Below are positions 16,085 through 25,564 of a stretch of 64,000 nucleotides of DNA, piece after piece. This DNA is from Lentisphaeria bacterium (GTDB taxonomy: Bacteria > Verrucomicrobiota > Lentisphaeria > Oligosphaerales > Oligosphaeraceae), in the NCBI GenBank assembly GCA_016288215.1, contig JAEEYQ010000017.1, positions 40,216-104,215 of the forward strand, read 5' to 3'. The notes beneath the pieces are model-generated. The model was given only the letters and a program-made list of their open reading frames with translations. It was not told where the DNA came from and ran no database searches. Every line of letters starts with the position of its first letter. Within the stretch, counting starts at the first letter, position 1. Both the position numbers and the translations under genes were made by a program.

Positions 16085-18667
16085 CTATTTTTCGTCGCCG
16101 TCCAGGAAGGGATGGAGCATGACGAAGTTCAATGCAAGATGTTCTCCTGCAATAGCTTCTGCATTGCTGAACGTCAATGTGGTTTCGGAGGCGGTGGCCT
16201 TGAAGACGATGTGGTGGAGATTGACGCGCGCCACGTTGTTGTTATAGGCGTAGCGTCCGTCCTTCCGCATATCCACATGGATCCATGAGCAGGCGGGATC
16301 CACCTCCGCGCCGTCTCCCAAATTGGCGCTGATTCCGAACTTCCTGGGGTTCAGGCGTTTAGCCTTGATGTCGTCGGCGTCGCCCGTGCAGAACTGAAGG
16401 CAGTACAGGCGACCGGGGACCAGTCCCGTGACCTGCTGCGAAAGGGTGCTTGTCTCGTCGCCCTCCTTGGTGAAGACGGCGAAGGTGTCGCCGAGACCGT
16501 CGTTGCCGCCCCAGCGGTTCTGGCTGGCGGCGGCGAAGCCGTCAAAGGAATCCGTGGTCACGTTGCCGTTGGCGGTCCACGGCGCCAGTGTGCCGGCGAA
16601 GTCACCGTTCTGGATGTGGCCGGAGATGTAGCGGAAGCCGTATTGGTTGGAAAGCATGTCCGTGCGTCCCTCCACGCAGTAATGCCGCAGCAGCATGGAG
16701 GACCAGCGGTAGAGCTCGCGGTCCGCGTAGTAGCTTCCCCAGTAGCCGACCGTGCCAAGCCCCTCGAAGGCGGGGTCGTTGGCGACAAGGTTCAACTGCA
16801 TGTCCAGGAAGTACTTATAATCAACAGAGGGATGGTGGATCAACGTGATGATCGGAATCTGGTTGAAGTTGCCGAAGATGATGCCCAGGTTGCCCATGAC
16901 GTTGGGATAGAGCTGCTTCATGGCCTCCGCCGACTTTTGGGCGTAGTTGCGGATGTACGCCTGCGCCTGCTCCTCCGTCTCCTTTGTGCGGCAGTAGATT
17001 TCGTACAGAAGATGGCCGCGGCTGCGGGAGGCGTTGATGCATGTGGAGATGAATTCGTAGTCGATGGCATTGGTGGACGGCTTCCCCACGACCCATGTGT
17101 AGATCAGACGGTCCTGCGGGTTCTCGAAGCTCTTGATGCCGTTCGTGAATTTGATGATTTGGGAGGCGTCCCAGAAGAAGAGCTCGTCGCAGGTCACGCC
17201 GTCATAACAGGGCATCGTGAATCCGTTATGGGTTAGGAGGCGGTTATGCAGGTTCGCTTCGTCCTTCAGAAAGTCGGGTGTTGTGTTGATGTTGGCGAGC
17301 CAATGGTAGCCGCTGTCGCGGACCTCGTCCAGATGCCCTTCGGGAATGGAGCCGCCGTTGAGCGTGGTCACCGCGCGGAGCATGTATTTGGACATAATTG
17401 GCCAGTCGTAGTCTCCGTTTTCCCCCACAAAGCTCTTGGATCCGGGGCAGTAGTTAAAGATGTCCGCGATTTGACGCACAATGAGCTGTCCGCCATTCGC
17501 AGCGCCTTTGACGGCAACGACATAGCTGCCTTCGGGGCGTTCGCGGAAGGTCTCCTTCCAAGCGGCGTCGGGACGGATGACCACATCGTCGCCCAGATGC
17601 AGCTCCACGGGGGCCGCTCCCGCGTCGCGCACGGCCAGATACAGCCAGCCGTTGCGGACATTGACGAACTCGAAGCGCTGCTCCTCCGCCGTCGCCTGCA
17701 GGTCGGCGTGCAGGATTTCCGTCACGAGGTTGTTCAGGCGGCGATGGCCGGCGGGGTTCAGCTCGCGGACATCGATGGTCTCCACGTCGTGAACCTGCCT
17801 CAGAACGATTTCGCCGGTGGCGTGGCTGCGGATGGCGGTCTCCAGCTTGCCGCGCCATGGGCGGTTTTTCGGCAGCGTGAGTACGTTGAGCGGTTTCTTC
17901 AGCGGCTGGACGACTTCCGGCTCATCGCCGCATTTCCACACGATGTCGTAGTCCTCCGGCTTGTTGTCCGCCGCCTCCAGATTTGGCAATAGCCTTCCAA
18001 AGAAGCGGAAGGTCACCTCCGGCCGGTCCGTGGGAATGCGGTGGAGCAGGGGCTCGACGGGCACCAGCCGCGGCTGCAGCGCGTTTTCCGCCTGCAAGGA
18101 GCGTTTGGAGCCGTCCTGTCCGGCTTTGGTCAGTGCCTCCAGACGCAAATCCGCCACGGACAGCTCGCCCTTGAATTTGATCGCGAATACAATGAACGCA
18201 TAGGTCCCGCTGCTGGATTCGGCGGCGTCGAACTCGACGGACATGGCCGTCCAATCCTGCGTCCTCTCCACGGCCAAGATGCCCTGCGACGAAAACCAGC
18301 CTTGGTTGCAGACGATGACGCCGTAGTGGCCGCTCTCGAAGTCCTTTGTCCTCACCATCGCGGAAAGGCGGTAGCGCTCCCCCGCCACCAGCTGCAACCC
18401 CGCTTGGCGGATGACCGCCTCCTTCGCGCCGTCGTCGCTGGACAAGGTGAGGCAGCCCAGTCCGGGCAGCCCGCTGTTCGCGATGTAGCGGATATGCTCT
18501 GCGCCGCTGGTTGGGTTCCAGAAGGGGGGCATGTTCGCCTGGTCCGCCTCTAACTGGCCATTTACCAACAGGTTATCCCCTGGCTTGACCTGCGCCATGC
18601 AGCACAGTCCCGTCAGCAGCGCCGTCGCCGCCACAATCTGTCTGAAAAAGCCGCATTTCATGTTCAT
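16085..18667 (-). CDS. Large secreted protein with carbohydrate-binding-like ends
   Basis: The 860-residue product starts with a signal peptide (MNMKCGFFRQIVAATALLTG, then LCCMAQ). Residues 30-180 (NLLVNGQLEADQANMPPFWN, then YRLSAMVRTK and TYAFIVFA) resemble a CBM4/9-type beta-sandwich, and a second such module seems to sit at 690-850 (HIQNGDFAGTLAPWTANGNV). The middle (about 400-680) holds YDGVTCDELFFWDASQI, GKPSTNAIDYEFI and TVGYWGSYYADRELYRWSSM and could be a TIM-barrel catalytic domain. I cannot name a family. Its ATG lies six bases after the era stop and its ribosome binding site overlaps the end of era, so it is probably co-transcribed with that gene, an odd pairing. Confidence 0.55.
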   Translation of the reverse strand: MNMKCGFFRQIVAATALLTGLCCMAQVKPGDNLLVNGQLEADQANMPPFWNPTSGAEHIRYIANSGLPGLGCLTLSSDDGAKEAVIRQAGLQLVAGERYRLSAMVRTKDFESGHYGVIVCNQGWFSSQGILAVERTQDWTAMSVEFDAAESSSGTYAFIVFAIKFKGELSVADLRLEALTKAGQDGSKRSLQAENALQPRLVPVEPLLHRIPTDRPEVTFRFFGRLLPNLEAADNKPEDYDIVWKCGDEPEVVQPLKKPLNVLTLPKNRPWRGKLETAIRSHATGEIVLRQVHDVETIDVRELNPAGHRRLNNLVTEILHADLQATAEEQRFEFVNVRNGWLYLAVRDAGAAPVELHLGDDVVIRPDAAWKETFRERPEGSYVVAVKGAANGGQLIVRQIADIFNYCPGSKSFVGENGDYDWPIMSKYMLRAVTTLNGGSIPEGHLDEVRDSGYHWLANINTTPDFLKDEANLHNRLLTHNGFTMPCYDGVTCDELFFWDASQIIKFTNGIKSFENPQDRLIYTWVVGKPSTNAIDYEFISTCINASRSRGHLLYEIYCRTKETEEQAQAYIRNYAQKSAEAMKQLYPNVMGNLGIIFGNFNQIPIITLIHHPSVDYKYFLDMQLNLVANDPAFEGLGTVGYWGSYYADRELYRWSSMLLRHYCVEGRTDMLSNQYGFRYISGHIQNGDFAGTLAPWTANGNVTTDSFDGFAAASQNRWGGNDGLGDTFAVFTKEGDETSTLSQQVTGLVPGRLYCLQFCTGDADDIKAKRLNPRKFGISANLGDGAEVDPACSWIHVDMRKDGRYAYNNNVARVNLHHIVFKATASETTLTFSNAEAIAGEHLALNFVMLHPFLDGDEK

Positions 18668-18673
18668 GTTGTT

Positions 18674-19591
18674 CTACTCCATGAGTTTGATGTCTTTGAG
18701 AAACTGCTTGCGCTGTCGCCAGTCAGGGGCGACTTTCACGAAAAGCTGCAGATTGACGCGGCAGCCGCAGAAGCCGCCGATTTTCCGCTCTGACTCCAGG
18801 CGGATGCGCTTGATCATGCGGCCGCCCTGACCGATGATGATGCCCTTGTGGTTCTCCCGCTCAATGTACAGCGTGGCTCCCACCTGAATCCGGTTTCCCT
18901 GCTCCTTCCATGTGTCCACGGTGACGGCGATGCAGTGGGGGACTTCCTGCTTGAGTTCGGTCAGAAGGACCTCGCGGATCATCTCCGCGGCGATGTCCCG
19001 CTCATACACGTCCGTCAGCTCGTCTGGATCGTAGAGGAAGACGCCATGGGGAAGATTGGCCTTGAGCCAGTCCATGAGCTCTTTTATCCTATCCTGTTGC
19101 AACGCAACGAGTTGTACAACAGGTGCATCTGGCAGGTACTGATGGTAGAAAGCCACATGGCGGCTAATGGCCTCCTCCGTGGCGATGTCCACCTTGTTGA
19201 CGGCCAGAACCAGCGGCTTGCCGCAGGCTTGGGCGCGGCGTGCGGTCATGGCGTCCTCCTCCCCTGGCTCGCGGGTGGGGTCTAACATGCACACAAGGAG
19301 GTCGGCGTCGTCCAGAACCCGCTCGATGGATTTGTTCATGGCCTCGTCGATGGCGATTTTGGCGCAATGGACGCCCGGCGCATCCAAAAACAGGATTTGG
19401 GAGTCATCGTCGGTGTAGATGCCGAGGAGGTACTTGCGGGTGGTCTGGGGCTTGCTGGAGACGGCGGCCAGATGGCGGTCAAGCACCGTGTTGAGAAAGG
19501 TGGACTTGCCGGTGTTCGGACGGCCCAGCAGGGCGACGTAGCCCGTTTTTCCGCTTCGCGGAATCGCTGTTTTGTCAAAGGGGTATTCCAT
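18674..19591 (-). CDS. era: GTPase Era
   Basis: Era is an essential GTPase that binds the 3' end of 16S rRNA during small-subunit assembly. The 305-residue protein has G1 GRPNTGKST (residues 23-31), G3 DAPGVH (the family usually has DTPG), G4 NKVD and a C-terminal KH domain with GATLYIERENHKGIIIGQGG followed by RVNLQLFVKVAPDWR. Length is normal. It lies downstream of rnpB and the Lrp-type gene on the same strand, and upstream of the secreted CBM-like gene. Only a weak ribosome binding site precedes the ATG. Confidence 0.95.
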   Translation of the reverse strand: MEYPFDKTAIPRSGKTGYVALLGRPNTGKSTFLNTVLDRHLAAVSSKPQTTRKYLLGIYTDDDSQILFLDAPGVHCAKIAIDEAMNKSIERVLDDADLLVCMLDPTREPGEEDAMTARRAQACGKPLVLAVNKVDIATEEAISRHVAFYHQYLPDAPVVQLVALQQDRIKELMDWLKANLPHGVFLYDPDELTDVYERDIAAEMIREVLLTELKQEVPHCIAVTVDTWKEQGNRIQVGATLYIERENHKGIIIGQGGRMIKRIRLESERKIGGFCGCRVNLQLFVKVAPDWRQRKQFLKDIKLME

Positions 19592-19626
19592 GGGCGGTCA
19601 TGCCGACGGCGTTTCCTTCGGAGGAT

Positions 19627-19899
19627 TCATTGCCGTGAATAGATGGCGTCAAGGTCAAAGCGGGAATGGCTTTCCAACGCGAACAGGGTCTTGGTCCGCT
19701 CCACGCCTGGCGCGTTGACAATCTGATTCGTGATGAGGTTGCCGAGGGACTCGTTGTCCGGCACGCGGATGATGGCCACCATGTCATATTCGCCGGCCAC
19801 AACGTGGATTTCCGTGACTCCTTGCTGCTGAAGCAGGGCCTTGACGGTTTCATGGACCTTGCGGTCCTCGACGCTGATCAATACAAAGGCTGTTACCAT
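19627..19899 (-). CDS. Stand-alone Lrp/AsnC ligand-binding (RAM) domain protein
   Basis: This 90-residue protein (MVTAFVLISVEDRKVHETVK start) is just the C-terminal sensor domain of Lrp/AsnC regulators: VTEIHVVAGEYDMVAIIRVP and the final GVERTKTLFAL are characteristic. There is no DNA-binding helix-turn-helix, so it may modulate a partner or act as a small amino-acid sensor. The ATG at 19899 follows AAGGGAGC. It lies 50 bases after rnpB and 35 bases before era on the same strand. Confidence 0.85.
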   Translation of the reverse strand: MVTAFVLISVEDRKVHETVKALLQQQGVTEIHVVAGEYDMVAIIRVPDNESLGNLITNQIVNAPGVERTKTLFALESHSRFDLDAIYSRQ

Positions 19900-19949
19900 G
19901 GCTGCTCCCTTCTGAACCTGAACCCAAACCATTTTCCCCTAAAGGGAAG

Positions 19950-20317
19950 TGGCAACTGTAGACTGTAAGCCGGATTCTGTGAACCGTGTCACCACGGAAC
20001 GACGACCATTCATCTAAGCGACCGATACCCAGGACTCAACTCGCTTTCGCGAACGGCACGGGCCGCGCCTCGTCCTCTATTTGGTCTTGCACCTGAAGGG
20101 GTTTGCCTTGCCCACGCAATCTCTTGCCATGGCGGTGGGCTCTTGCCCCACCTTTTCACCCTTACCTGGCCGAAGCCGGGCGGTTTGTTTTCTGTGGCAC
20201 TTTCCTTACCGTGGAATATGGTCCGCGGCATCCGGCCTTTCAGCTGGACTTCCTGCCCTGCGGTGTCCGGACTTTCCTCCCCGTTTGCACGGAGCGGCCG
20301 TCCGTCTGCAGTTACCA
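19950..20317 (-). ncRNA. rnpB: RNase P RNA
   Basis: The minus strand contains the conserved blocks of bacterial RNase P RNA: GAGGAAAGTCCGGACACC near the 5' end, AAGGGTGAAAAGGTGGGGCA in the middle, and ATGAATGGTCGTC plus ACAGAATCCGGCTTACAGTC at the 3' end. The ends AACTGCAGAC and GTCTACAGTT pair as helix P1. The ends given are set from that helix and may be off by a few bases. It catalyses maturation of tRNA 5' ends. Confidence 0.95.
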
Positions 20318-20538
20318 ACACAAAATGTAGCCCATCAACGCCATTTTTCCAGAAGGCTCTGCTCTCCACAAGGATAGTTTTCAATCACAAGTGGATGCAA
20401 GACGCAAGGCAGGAAGCGTGGCGAAAGGGCGGCCGCAATGTCGATGTCAATATCCTTTTGTTTCTTTTGAATTGTTGTAAATCCTTGATATAGAATATGT
20501 TAAGTAATAGTTTGCCAAAACGTGGGCCGAAGGCCGCG

Positions 20539-23082
20539 TCAATAGCGGATTTGGATTTCAGGCCAAAGGATTTGGAGAGGCTCCTGTTCGGCGGGGGCGT
20601 CTGTGGAATAGACCATGCGGATGACGTTCTCCCCCAGCCACAGCACGTCCGGCGGCACCGCCAGCGTGTGCATGCCCTTTTTCCACCAGTCAGGCACCGT
20701 CAGATCCGCCTCCCGTTTGGGGAGCCCGAAGGAAGACGCCGCGTCTCCGCCTTCGGCGTCGCCCACATGGGTGCCCAGAAGATGGCCGTTCAGATACACC
20801 TCCAGCTTCTCATGAGAGGTGAGGGCACGGAAGTTCAATATCAGAGACACTTTGGGCTCCAGGGACTTGCGTCTGGCGGCGGCGATGTCGTCCGCCACCC
20901 GCATCCGGGTCAGCTGGGTTTCCGTGAAGAGGCGGGAGTCTGCGGAGCGCTTCGGCTCGATGGCGGTCAAGGGGAGGAAGGGGCCCGCAAAATAGTTCTT
21001 CGGAGCGAACTCCACATTGGCGGGGTCCTTCAGTCCGTTGATGAGTTTCGCACGGGAGGCATAAAAGGAGGAGCTCGCAAAATTGAAGACCGCGCCGTCC
21101 GCTCCGGAGCGCATGAACATCAAGAGCTGCGCATAGAATTCCTCTATGGATTTGCCTCTCGCAAAGCGTTTGATACCATCGGGATGGGGATCACGATTGA
21201 AGATGCGGAGGCTTTGGTCCAAGCCGCCGTAGATTTTGCAGCCGCCCTTTTTGCGTTTCCGCAGGAAGGGCTCTACCCGCACGTCAAACTCGTAGCGGTT
21301 CTCATTGATGGGGACGGCGGTGGGCACGAGCACGTCCACGAGCCCCTCGTCCAACCAAGTCTGCCAATCCAGTCCGTACTTGTCCAGATGTTGCGATGGG
21401 ATAGCCACTTGCAACGCAATGCGTTTGCCCTGCTTTTCACCTTCTTCATCAAGCATTTTGCGGACATCTCGTATGAAGCCGTTCATGATCTCCGGATCCG
21501 GTTTCGTGAAGAAAGGCGGATAGACGGCCAAATCCACGTCCACGCCGTCCACGCCGGAAGCGGCCAGTTCCCGCAGGATGGCCAGTTTGAAATCACGAAC
21601 CTCTTTGAAGGAGAAGTCCAGGTTGGCGTTGCCTTTGATGCGATACTCCGGATGCCGCTTGTTCAGCTCGCCCACGAAGCCGACCCACATCCACGAATCG
21701 GAGTCCACTGGCCCGTATTCATGGTTCATCTCCAAGCGACTGAAGAGTTTAAGTCCATGTTTATGAGCCAGTTCCGCCATCATGGCCATGGGGTCAATGC
21801 CTTGGCTGATGTAATGGTGCATGGTTTTATGAATATTCCAATCCCCTGGCCGGAACTTCTCTTTCCATTCTTCTTCGGTGACAGCGTAGCCAAACAGCTC
21901 TCCCGCTTGGGTTCGATGGGTAAAGGTGCTTCCGGGGCCCGTGCCCCAAATCACATAGTCCATGGCACCGCCGTCGAAGGGGCTGATATGCCGTCTCTCG
22001 ATTTCCTCCGAAGACACGTTGGCGGGCATTTCATACCATGGTGAGAAGCCGTCGGTTCTCCAAGCAAGCTCTAACTTGTTCAATGGCAATGGTTTCCAGA
22101 AATAGTCCTCCAGATGGCTCTCCCCCAGCCCGAAGATTTCCGTGATTAGGGCGCCGTAGACGGCGTTGACCACATACAGGCCGGCGGACACGCTCAGCGC
22201 CTCGGACACCGTGCCGTAGCGGTAGCGGGCCGCGTCCGCCAGTGAATAGTATTCGAAGCCGTTGATTTCCTGCGGCGCGAAGAACTTCTCGCGGCAGCGC
22301 TGGGCCCGCACCTCCCACGTGTAGATGCCGCCAATGTCCGCCTTGACGGTCTCCGGCTGATTCAAGGTCAGGGCGGGGTTCTGCATCAGCTCCCAGAGGG
22401 AGGCCATGCGGCCATCCTCCTTAAGGAAATAGATTCCGAAGCGGGGGTCGCAGTAGCCCCAGTGGCCGTCCGTGAAGGCCTCCGCCGTGATGTGTCCGCC
22501 GATGTCGTGCATGACGATTCGGGCGGGGATTCCGGCCACCTCGCAGAGGGCGGTGAAGAGGCGGCCAAGGGTCTCGCAGAGGTCCTCCCCCTTGTCGATG
22601 AGCATTTCCTCCGTGCCGCCGTAGAACCAGTCCCTGTGGCCGGGGCCGGGGAGGTGTTTCTTCTTCAGGTCGCGGCAGAAGCGCATGATGGCGAGGGCCT
22701 TCTCCTGCTCGGAGTCCTTTCCCGCCGTCAGCTCCGCCACAATCCCCTCCAGACGGGGGTGGCTGCCCTTCGCATAGCGGGGCGCGGGGACGCATTCCTT
22801 TCCGTAGAGGAACGCCTGCGTCTGGGGGGTCAGGATGACCTGCTCTCGCCGGAGCTGGAACTCCACGTTGTCTCCGTAGTTTACCCCAAGTTGCTCATGG
22901 TTGCAGACATATGCCTTTTTGCGCAGGTCGCCGACAATGTGGGCGACCGCCGCCATGCCGCGGTAGCTCTCCAGCTGCTCCAGACTGGTGACCACATCCC
23001 CCTCGAAGTAGGCTGTGGCGGCCATGCACAGGCAGGAAATGCAACTATTGAATGCAAACTGAAAGATTTGGAATCGACTCAT
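20539..23082 (-). CDS. Secreted transglutaminase-like domain fused to a TIM-barrel hydrolase-like domain
   Basis: The 847-residue protein starts with a signal peptide (MSRFQIFQFAFNSCISCLCM, then AATA); the ATG at 23082 follows AGGAGA, and the frame upstream of it lacks any signal. Residues about 125-220 look like a transglutaminase-like fold with the expected Cys-His-Asp order: GEDLCETLGRLFTAL (C169), GGHITAEAF (H197), GYCDPRFG (D212). From about 400 to 700 comes a TIM-barrel-like region (HKHGLKLFSRLEMNHEYGP, GVDGVDVDLAVYPPFF, GKRIALQVAIPSQHLDKYGL). The last 100 residues (VSLILNFRALTSHEKLEVYL) form a beta-sandwich. The combination suggests processing of a cell-surface or host glycopeptide, but that is inference. 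No partner gene is evident. Confidence 0.55.
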   Translation of the reverse strand: MSRFQIFQFAFNSCISCLCMAATAYFEGDVVTSLEQLESYRGMAAVAHIVGDLRKKAYVCNHEQLGVNYGDNVEFQLRREQVILTPQTQAFLYGKECVPAPRYAKGSHPRLEGIVAELTAGKDSEQEKALAIMRFCRDLKKKHLPGPGHRDWFYGGTEEMLIDKGEDLCETLGRLFTALCEVAGIPARIVMHDIGGHITAEAFTDGHWGYCDPRFGIYFLKEDGRMASLWELMQNPALTLNQPETVKADIGGIYTWEVRAQRCREKFFAPQEINGFEYYSLADAARYRYGTVSEALSVSAGLYVVNAVYGALITEIFGLGESHLEDYFWKPLPLNKLELAWRTDGFSPWYEMPANVSSEEIERRHISPFDGGAMDYVIWGTGPGSTFTHRTQAGELFGYAVTEEEWKEKFRPGDWNIHKTMHHYISQGIDPMAMMAELAHKHGLKLFSRLEMNHEYGPVDSDSWMWVGFVGELNKRHPEYRIKGNANLDFSFKEVRDFKLAILRELAASGVDGVDVDLAVYPPFFTKPDPEIMNGFIRDVRKMLDEEGEKQGKRIALQVAIPSQHLDKYGLDWQTWLDEGLVDVLVPTAVPINENRYEFDVRVEPFLRKRKKGGCKIYGGLDQSLRIFNRDPHPDGIKRFARGKSIEEFYAQLLMFMRSGADGAVFNFASSSFYASRAKLINGLKDPANVEFAPKNYFAGPFLPLTAIEPKRSADSRLFTETQLTRMRVADDIAAARRKSLEPKVSLILNFRALTSHEKLEVYLNGHLLGTHVGDAEGGDAASSFGLPKREADLTVPDWWKKGMHTLAVPPDVLWLGENVIRMVYSTDAPAEQEPLQILWPEIQIRY

Positions 23083-23392
23083 GAAAAAGTCTCCTGCGTT
23101 TTCGGTGGACGTTGTGGCACTTGCTCTTCTGAAGGCTTTGACGCCGCGGAGCCGTGATGTTGTCTTTACAAGAATATATTGCCATATTGTCGTTTGTCTC
23201 ATGAAGACGGCTCATCTTGGTGGCTCTTCCGGTCTCATGGGGACGCAGAACGCGAAAAGTGAAAGGGGAAAAGAGAAAAGGAAACCATATCAATTGGCAA
23301 GGGAATGCTTTTCATTTTCAGTCAACATGGCTATATTTAGAACGTGTGTTTCATTCCGTATCCATTCATCGGTTACCAACTGAAGGCCAACC
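23083..23392. other. Divergent intergenic region
   Basis: About 310 bases between two divergent hydrolase-like genes. Apart from the ribosome binding sites and a possible plus-strand promoter near its right end I see no gene, RNA or repeat here. Confidence 0.5.
23309..23337 (+). promoter_or_regulatory. Possible promoter of the 23393-25534 gene
   Basis: TTTTCA (23309-23314), 17 bases, then TATATT (23332-23337). The -10 box is one base off consensus and the spacing is ideal; the -35 box matches four of six. The ATG lies 56 bases further on. Confidence 0.4.
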
Positions 23393-25534
23393 ATGCAAGA
23401 CCTTTCCATCCTTCCTGTCGGCGACGCTCCTAAAGCATTGGCGCTGCCCCACTTCCCCACTCTCCATCAGGCCGTCGTCTGGCGGAACTGGAATCTGGTG
23501 TCTCCCGAACGGCTGGCCCTTGTTTTGGGCACGACCCCGCAGAACATCCTTTCCTGCGGCGCCGCCATGGGGCTGAAACAGGACGACCGTTGTCTGAAAC
23601 GGTGGATGGAGCGCGGCTTCCAGACCATCATCCGCCGCAATTGGGAGCTGCTCGACTATGAACAGCTGCTGCAGCTACTGGACTGGACGCCCGAACAGCT
23701 GGCCTTTACGCTTAAAGAGGATGATTTCCTCTACCATAAATTGGGTCTCCACAAGCCGTCATGCCCCCATGTGGCCTATCGGGAGCTCACGCCGCAGGAG
23801 GTGGACCAAACCCGTCGTATTCGCGAGACCGTGGAGGGCATTCTGTCCGGCCTGACACCCCCAAAGGAGCTGCCCTTCCAGTTTTTGGAAAACTATGGCC
23901 ACATGGAGGCCTTCCCCAAAGACGGTCGCGCTGGCGATTTCTCCTTTACCTTTATCTACTCTTATAGTGCGCTCTACGGCGACGCCCTCATGGACGATGA
24001 GTTGGCCTCCTACCCCGAGAGCCTCTTCAAAGACTATGAGGCCAGCGGTGTGGGTGGCGTCTGGCTGCAGGGCATTCTCTACAAGCTGGTGCCTTGGCTG
24101 GGGGAGGATCTGCCCCTTTCCGACGGATGGCAGAAGCGGCTCCGCAACCTGAAGAAGCTTTCCGAACGGGCGGGCAAATACCACATCAAGCTGTACCTCT
24201 ATTTGAATGAACCCCGCTCCATGCCGCCATGGTTCTTCGAGACCCATCCGGACTGGAAAGGGGTGGCTGGTCCGGAGAACGACTTTGCCGTCTGCACCAG
24301 TGCCCCCGGAGTTCTGGAGGCCCTTTCCAACGGCATTGAGCGGCTGGCGCGGGAAGTGCCGAATTTGGGCGGCATTTTCAACATCACCCAAAGCGAGAAC
24401 CTCACTCACTGCCGTTCGCGGGGGAACTGCTGTCCACGCTGTGAAAGCCATACGGCGGCGGAGCTCATCATCGGCGTCAACCGCGCCTTCCATGAGGGGC
24501 TGCGGCGAGCGGGAACAGGCACGGCCCTCATCGCGTACAGCTGGGCATGGGACGCGCTATGGCAGGAGGAAATCATCGCCAATCTGGGGGACGGCGTGGC
24601 GGTCATGGCCGTCAGCGAAAACCGCCTTCCCACCAATGTCCACGGCTATTGCAGCTATGTTGCGGACTACACCATCTCCAAAGTCGGCCCCAGCGACGAC
24701 AGCCGCCACGTGTGGGAGCTGGCCCGTGCCCATCATCATCCCTGCGTGGCCAAAATTCAGACCAATGTCAGCTGGGAGCTTTCTCCCATCCCGTACATTC
24801 CCGTGCCCGATTTGGTGGAACGCCATCTGAACCGGCTGCGGGAGTGCGGCGTGGACGGGCTGATGCTTGGCTGGACCCATGGCGGCGCCCCCGGCGGCAA
24901 TCTGCCGCTGCTCAACTGCTCCAGAGCAACGCTGGCCCGCTTCCTCTTTGGGGAAGCCTGTGCGCCAACGGTACTTAAGGCATGGACCATCTTCTCCGAC
25001 TCCTTCGAGAAGGACTTCCCCATCCACTACACGAGCACCCTCTATTGTGCGCCGCAGAATTTTGGCCCCATGTCCCTCTTGTATCCGCAGCCCACGGGAC
25101 GCCACGCCACCATGATCGGCTTCCCCTTCGACGATTTGGACGGATGGCGCGGCGGCGTTCCAAAGGACATCATGCAGGCCTGCTTCACGCGGCTTGGCGA
25201 CCAGTGGCGGCAGGGTGTGGAGCTCCTCCGCGGCATGCCACGGCCCGACGGTGCGCGGGAGCAGGCCAATCTGGAGGAGCTGATCACCATCGCCGACGCA
25301 TGCCGCTGCCACTTCCAAAGCGCCGCCAACCAAATCGATTTTGTCCTTGCCCGAGAGCAGGGGCGGATTGAGGCGGCCGTCATCGCCAAGGAGCGGGAGG
25401 AGGCCCTTTGCCTTTTGAAGCTGTTGCGAAAGGACTCCCGTTTGGGCTATGAGGCCAGTAACCACTATTATTATGTGGAAAACGACTTGCTGGAGAAGGT
25501 GCTGAATTGCGACCAGCTTCTTCATGATTTATAA
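23393..25534 (+). CDS. Large putative cytoplasmic glycoside hydrolase-like protein
   Basis: This 713-residue protein has no signal peptide. An N-terminal region (1-140) with VVWRNWNLVSPERLALVLGT and ELLDYEQLLQLLDWTPEQLA looks helical and repeat-like. The middle shows TIM-barrel-like strands: YHIKLYLYLNEPRSMPPWFF, LGGIFNITQSENLTHCRSRG followed by two cysteine pairs (NCCPRCESH), ALIAYSWAWDALW and VDGLMLGWTHGG. The layout recalls GH20/GH-like barrels seen in gut anaerobes, but I cannot assign a family or substrate. GAAGG lies six bases before the ATG. It is divergent from the transglutaminase-like hydrolase gene, so both may act on one substrate; that is an inference from position only. Confidence 0.5.
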   Translation: MQDLSILPVGDAPKALALPHFPTLHQAVVWRNWNLVSPERLALVLGTTPQNILSCGAAMGLKQDDRCLKRWMERGFQTIIRRNWELLDYEQLLQLLDWTPEQLAFTLKEDDFLYHKLGLHKPSCPHVAYRELTPQEVDQTRRIRETVEGILSGLTPPKELPFQFLENYGHMEAFPKDGRAGDFSFTFIYSYSALYGDALMDDELASYPESLFKDYEASGVGGVWLQGILYKLVPWLGEDLPLSDGWQKRLRNLKKLSERAGKYHIKLYLYLNEPRSMPPWFFETHPDWKGVAGPENDFAVCTSAPGVLEALSNGIERLAREVPNLGGIFNITQSENLTHCRSRGNCCPRCESHTAAELIIGVNRAFHEGLRRAGTGTALIAYSWAWDALWQEEIIANLGDGVAVMAVSENRLPTNVHGYCSYVADYTISKVGPSDDSRHVWELARAHHHPCVAKIQTNVSWELSPIPYIPVPDLVERHLNRLRECGVDGLMLGWTHGGAPGGNLPLLNCSRATLARFLFGEACAPTVLKAWTIFSDSFEKDFPIHYTSTLYCAPQNFGPMSLLYPQPTGRHATMIGFPFDDLDGWRGGVPKDIMQACFTRLGDQWRQGVELLRGMPRPDGAREQANLEELITIADACRCHFQSAANQIDFVLAREQGRIEAAVIAKEREEALCLLKLLRKDSRLGYEASNHYYYVENDLLEKVLNCDQLLHDL

Positions 25535-25540
25535 CTCATT
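25531..25540 (+). promoter_or_regulatory. Recurrent upstream motif ATAACTCATT (site 1)
   Basis: ATAACTCATT is found 24 bases upstream of the rlmH start and recurs upstream of the genes at 27959 (27923-27932), 29319 (29267-29276) and, with one change, 31149 (31103-31112). Each copy is 24-42 bases before an ATG and is followed by an AT-rich stretch. It may be part of a promoter or a leader element. Confidence 0.4.
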
Positions 25541-25564
25541 TATTATAAATAACTTATATAAATA

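Noticed and set aside
20317..20390. Promoter for rnpB (TACATT at about 20323-20328 on the minus strand)
   Set aside because: No acceptable -35 box at normal spacing.
20497..22044. 515-codon open frame on the plus strand, opposite the transglutaminase-like hydrolase gene
   Set aside because: No signal peptide, no domain, no ribosome binding site; the minus-strand gene has all three.
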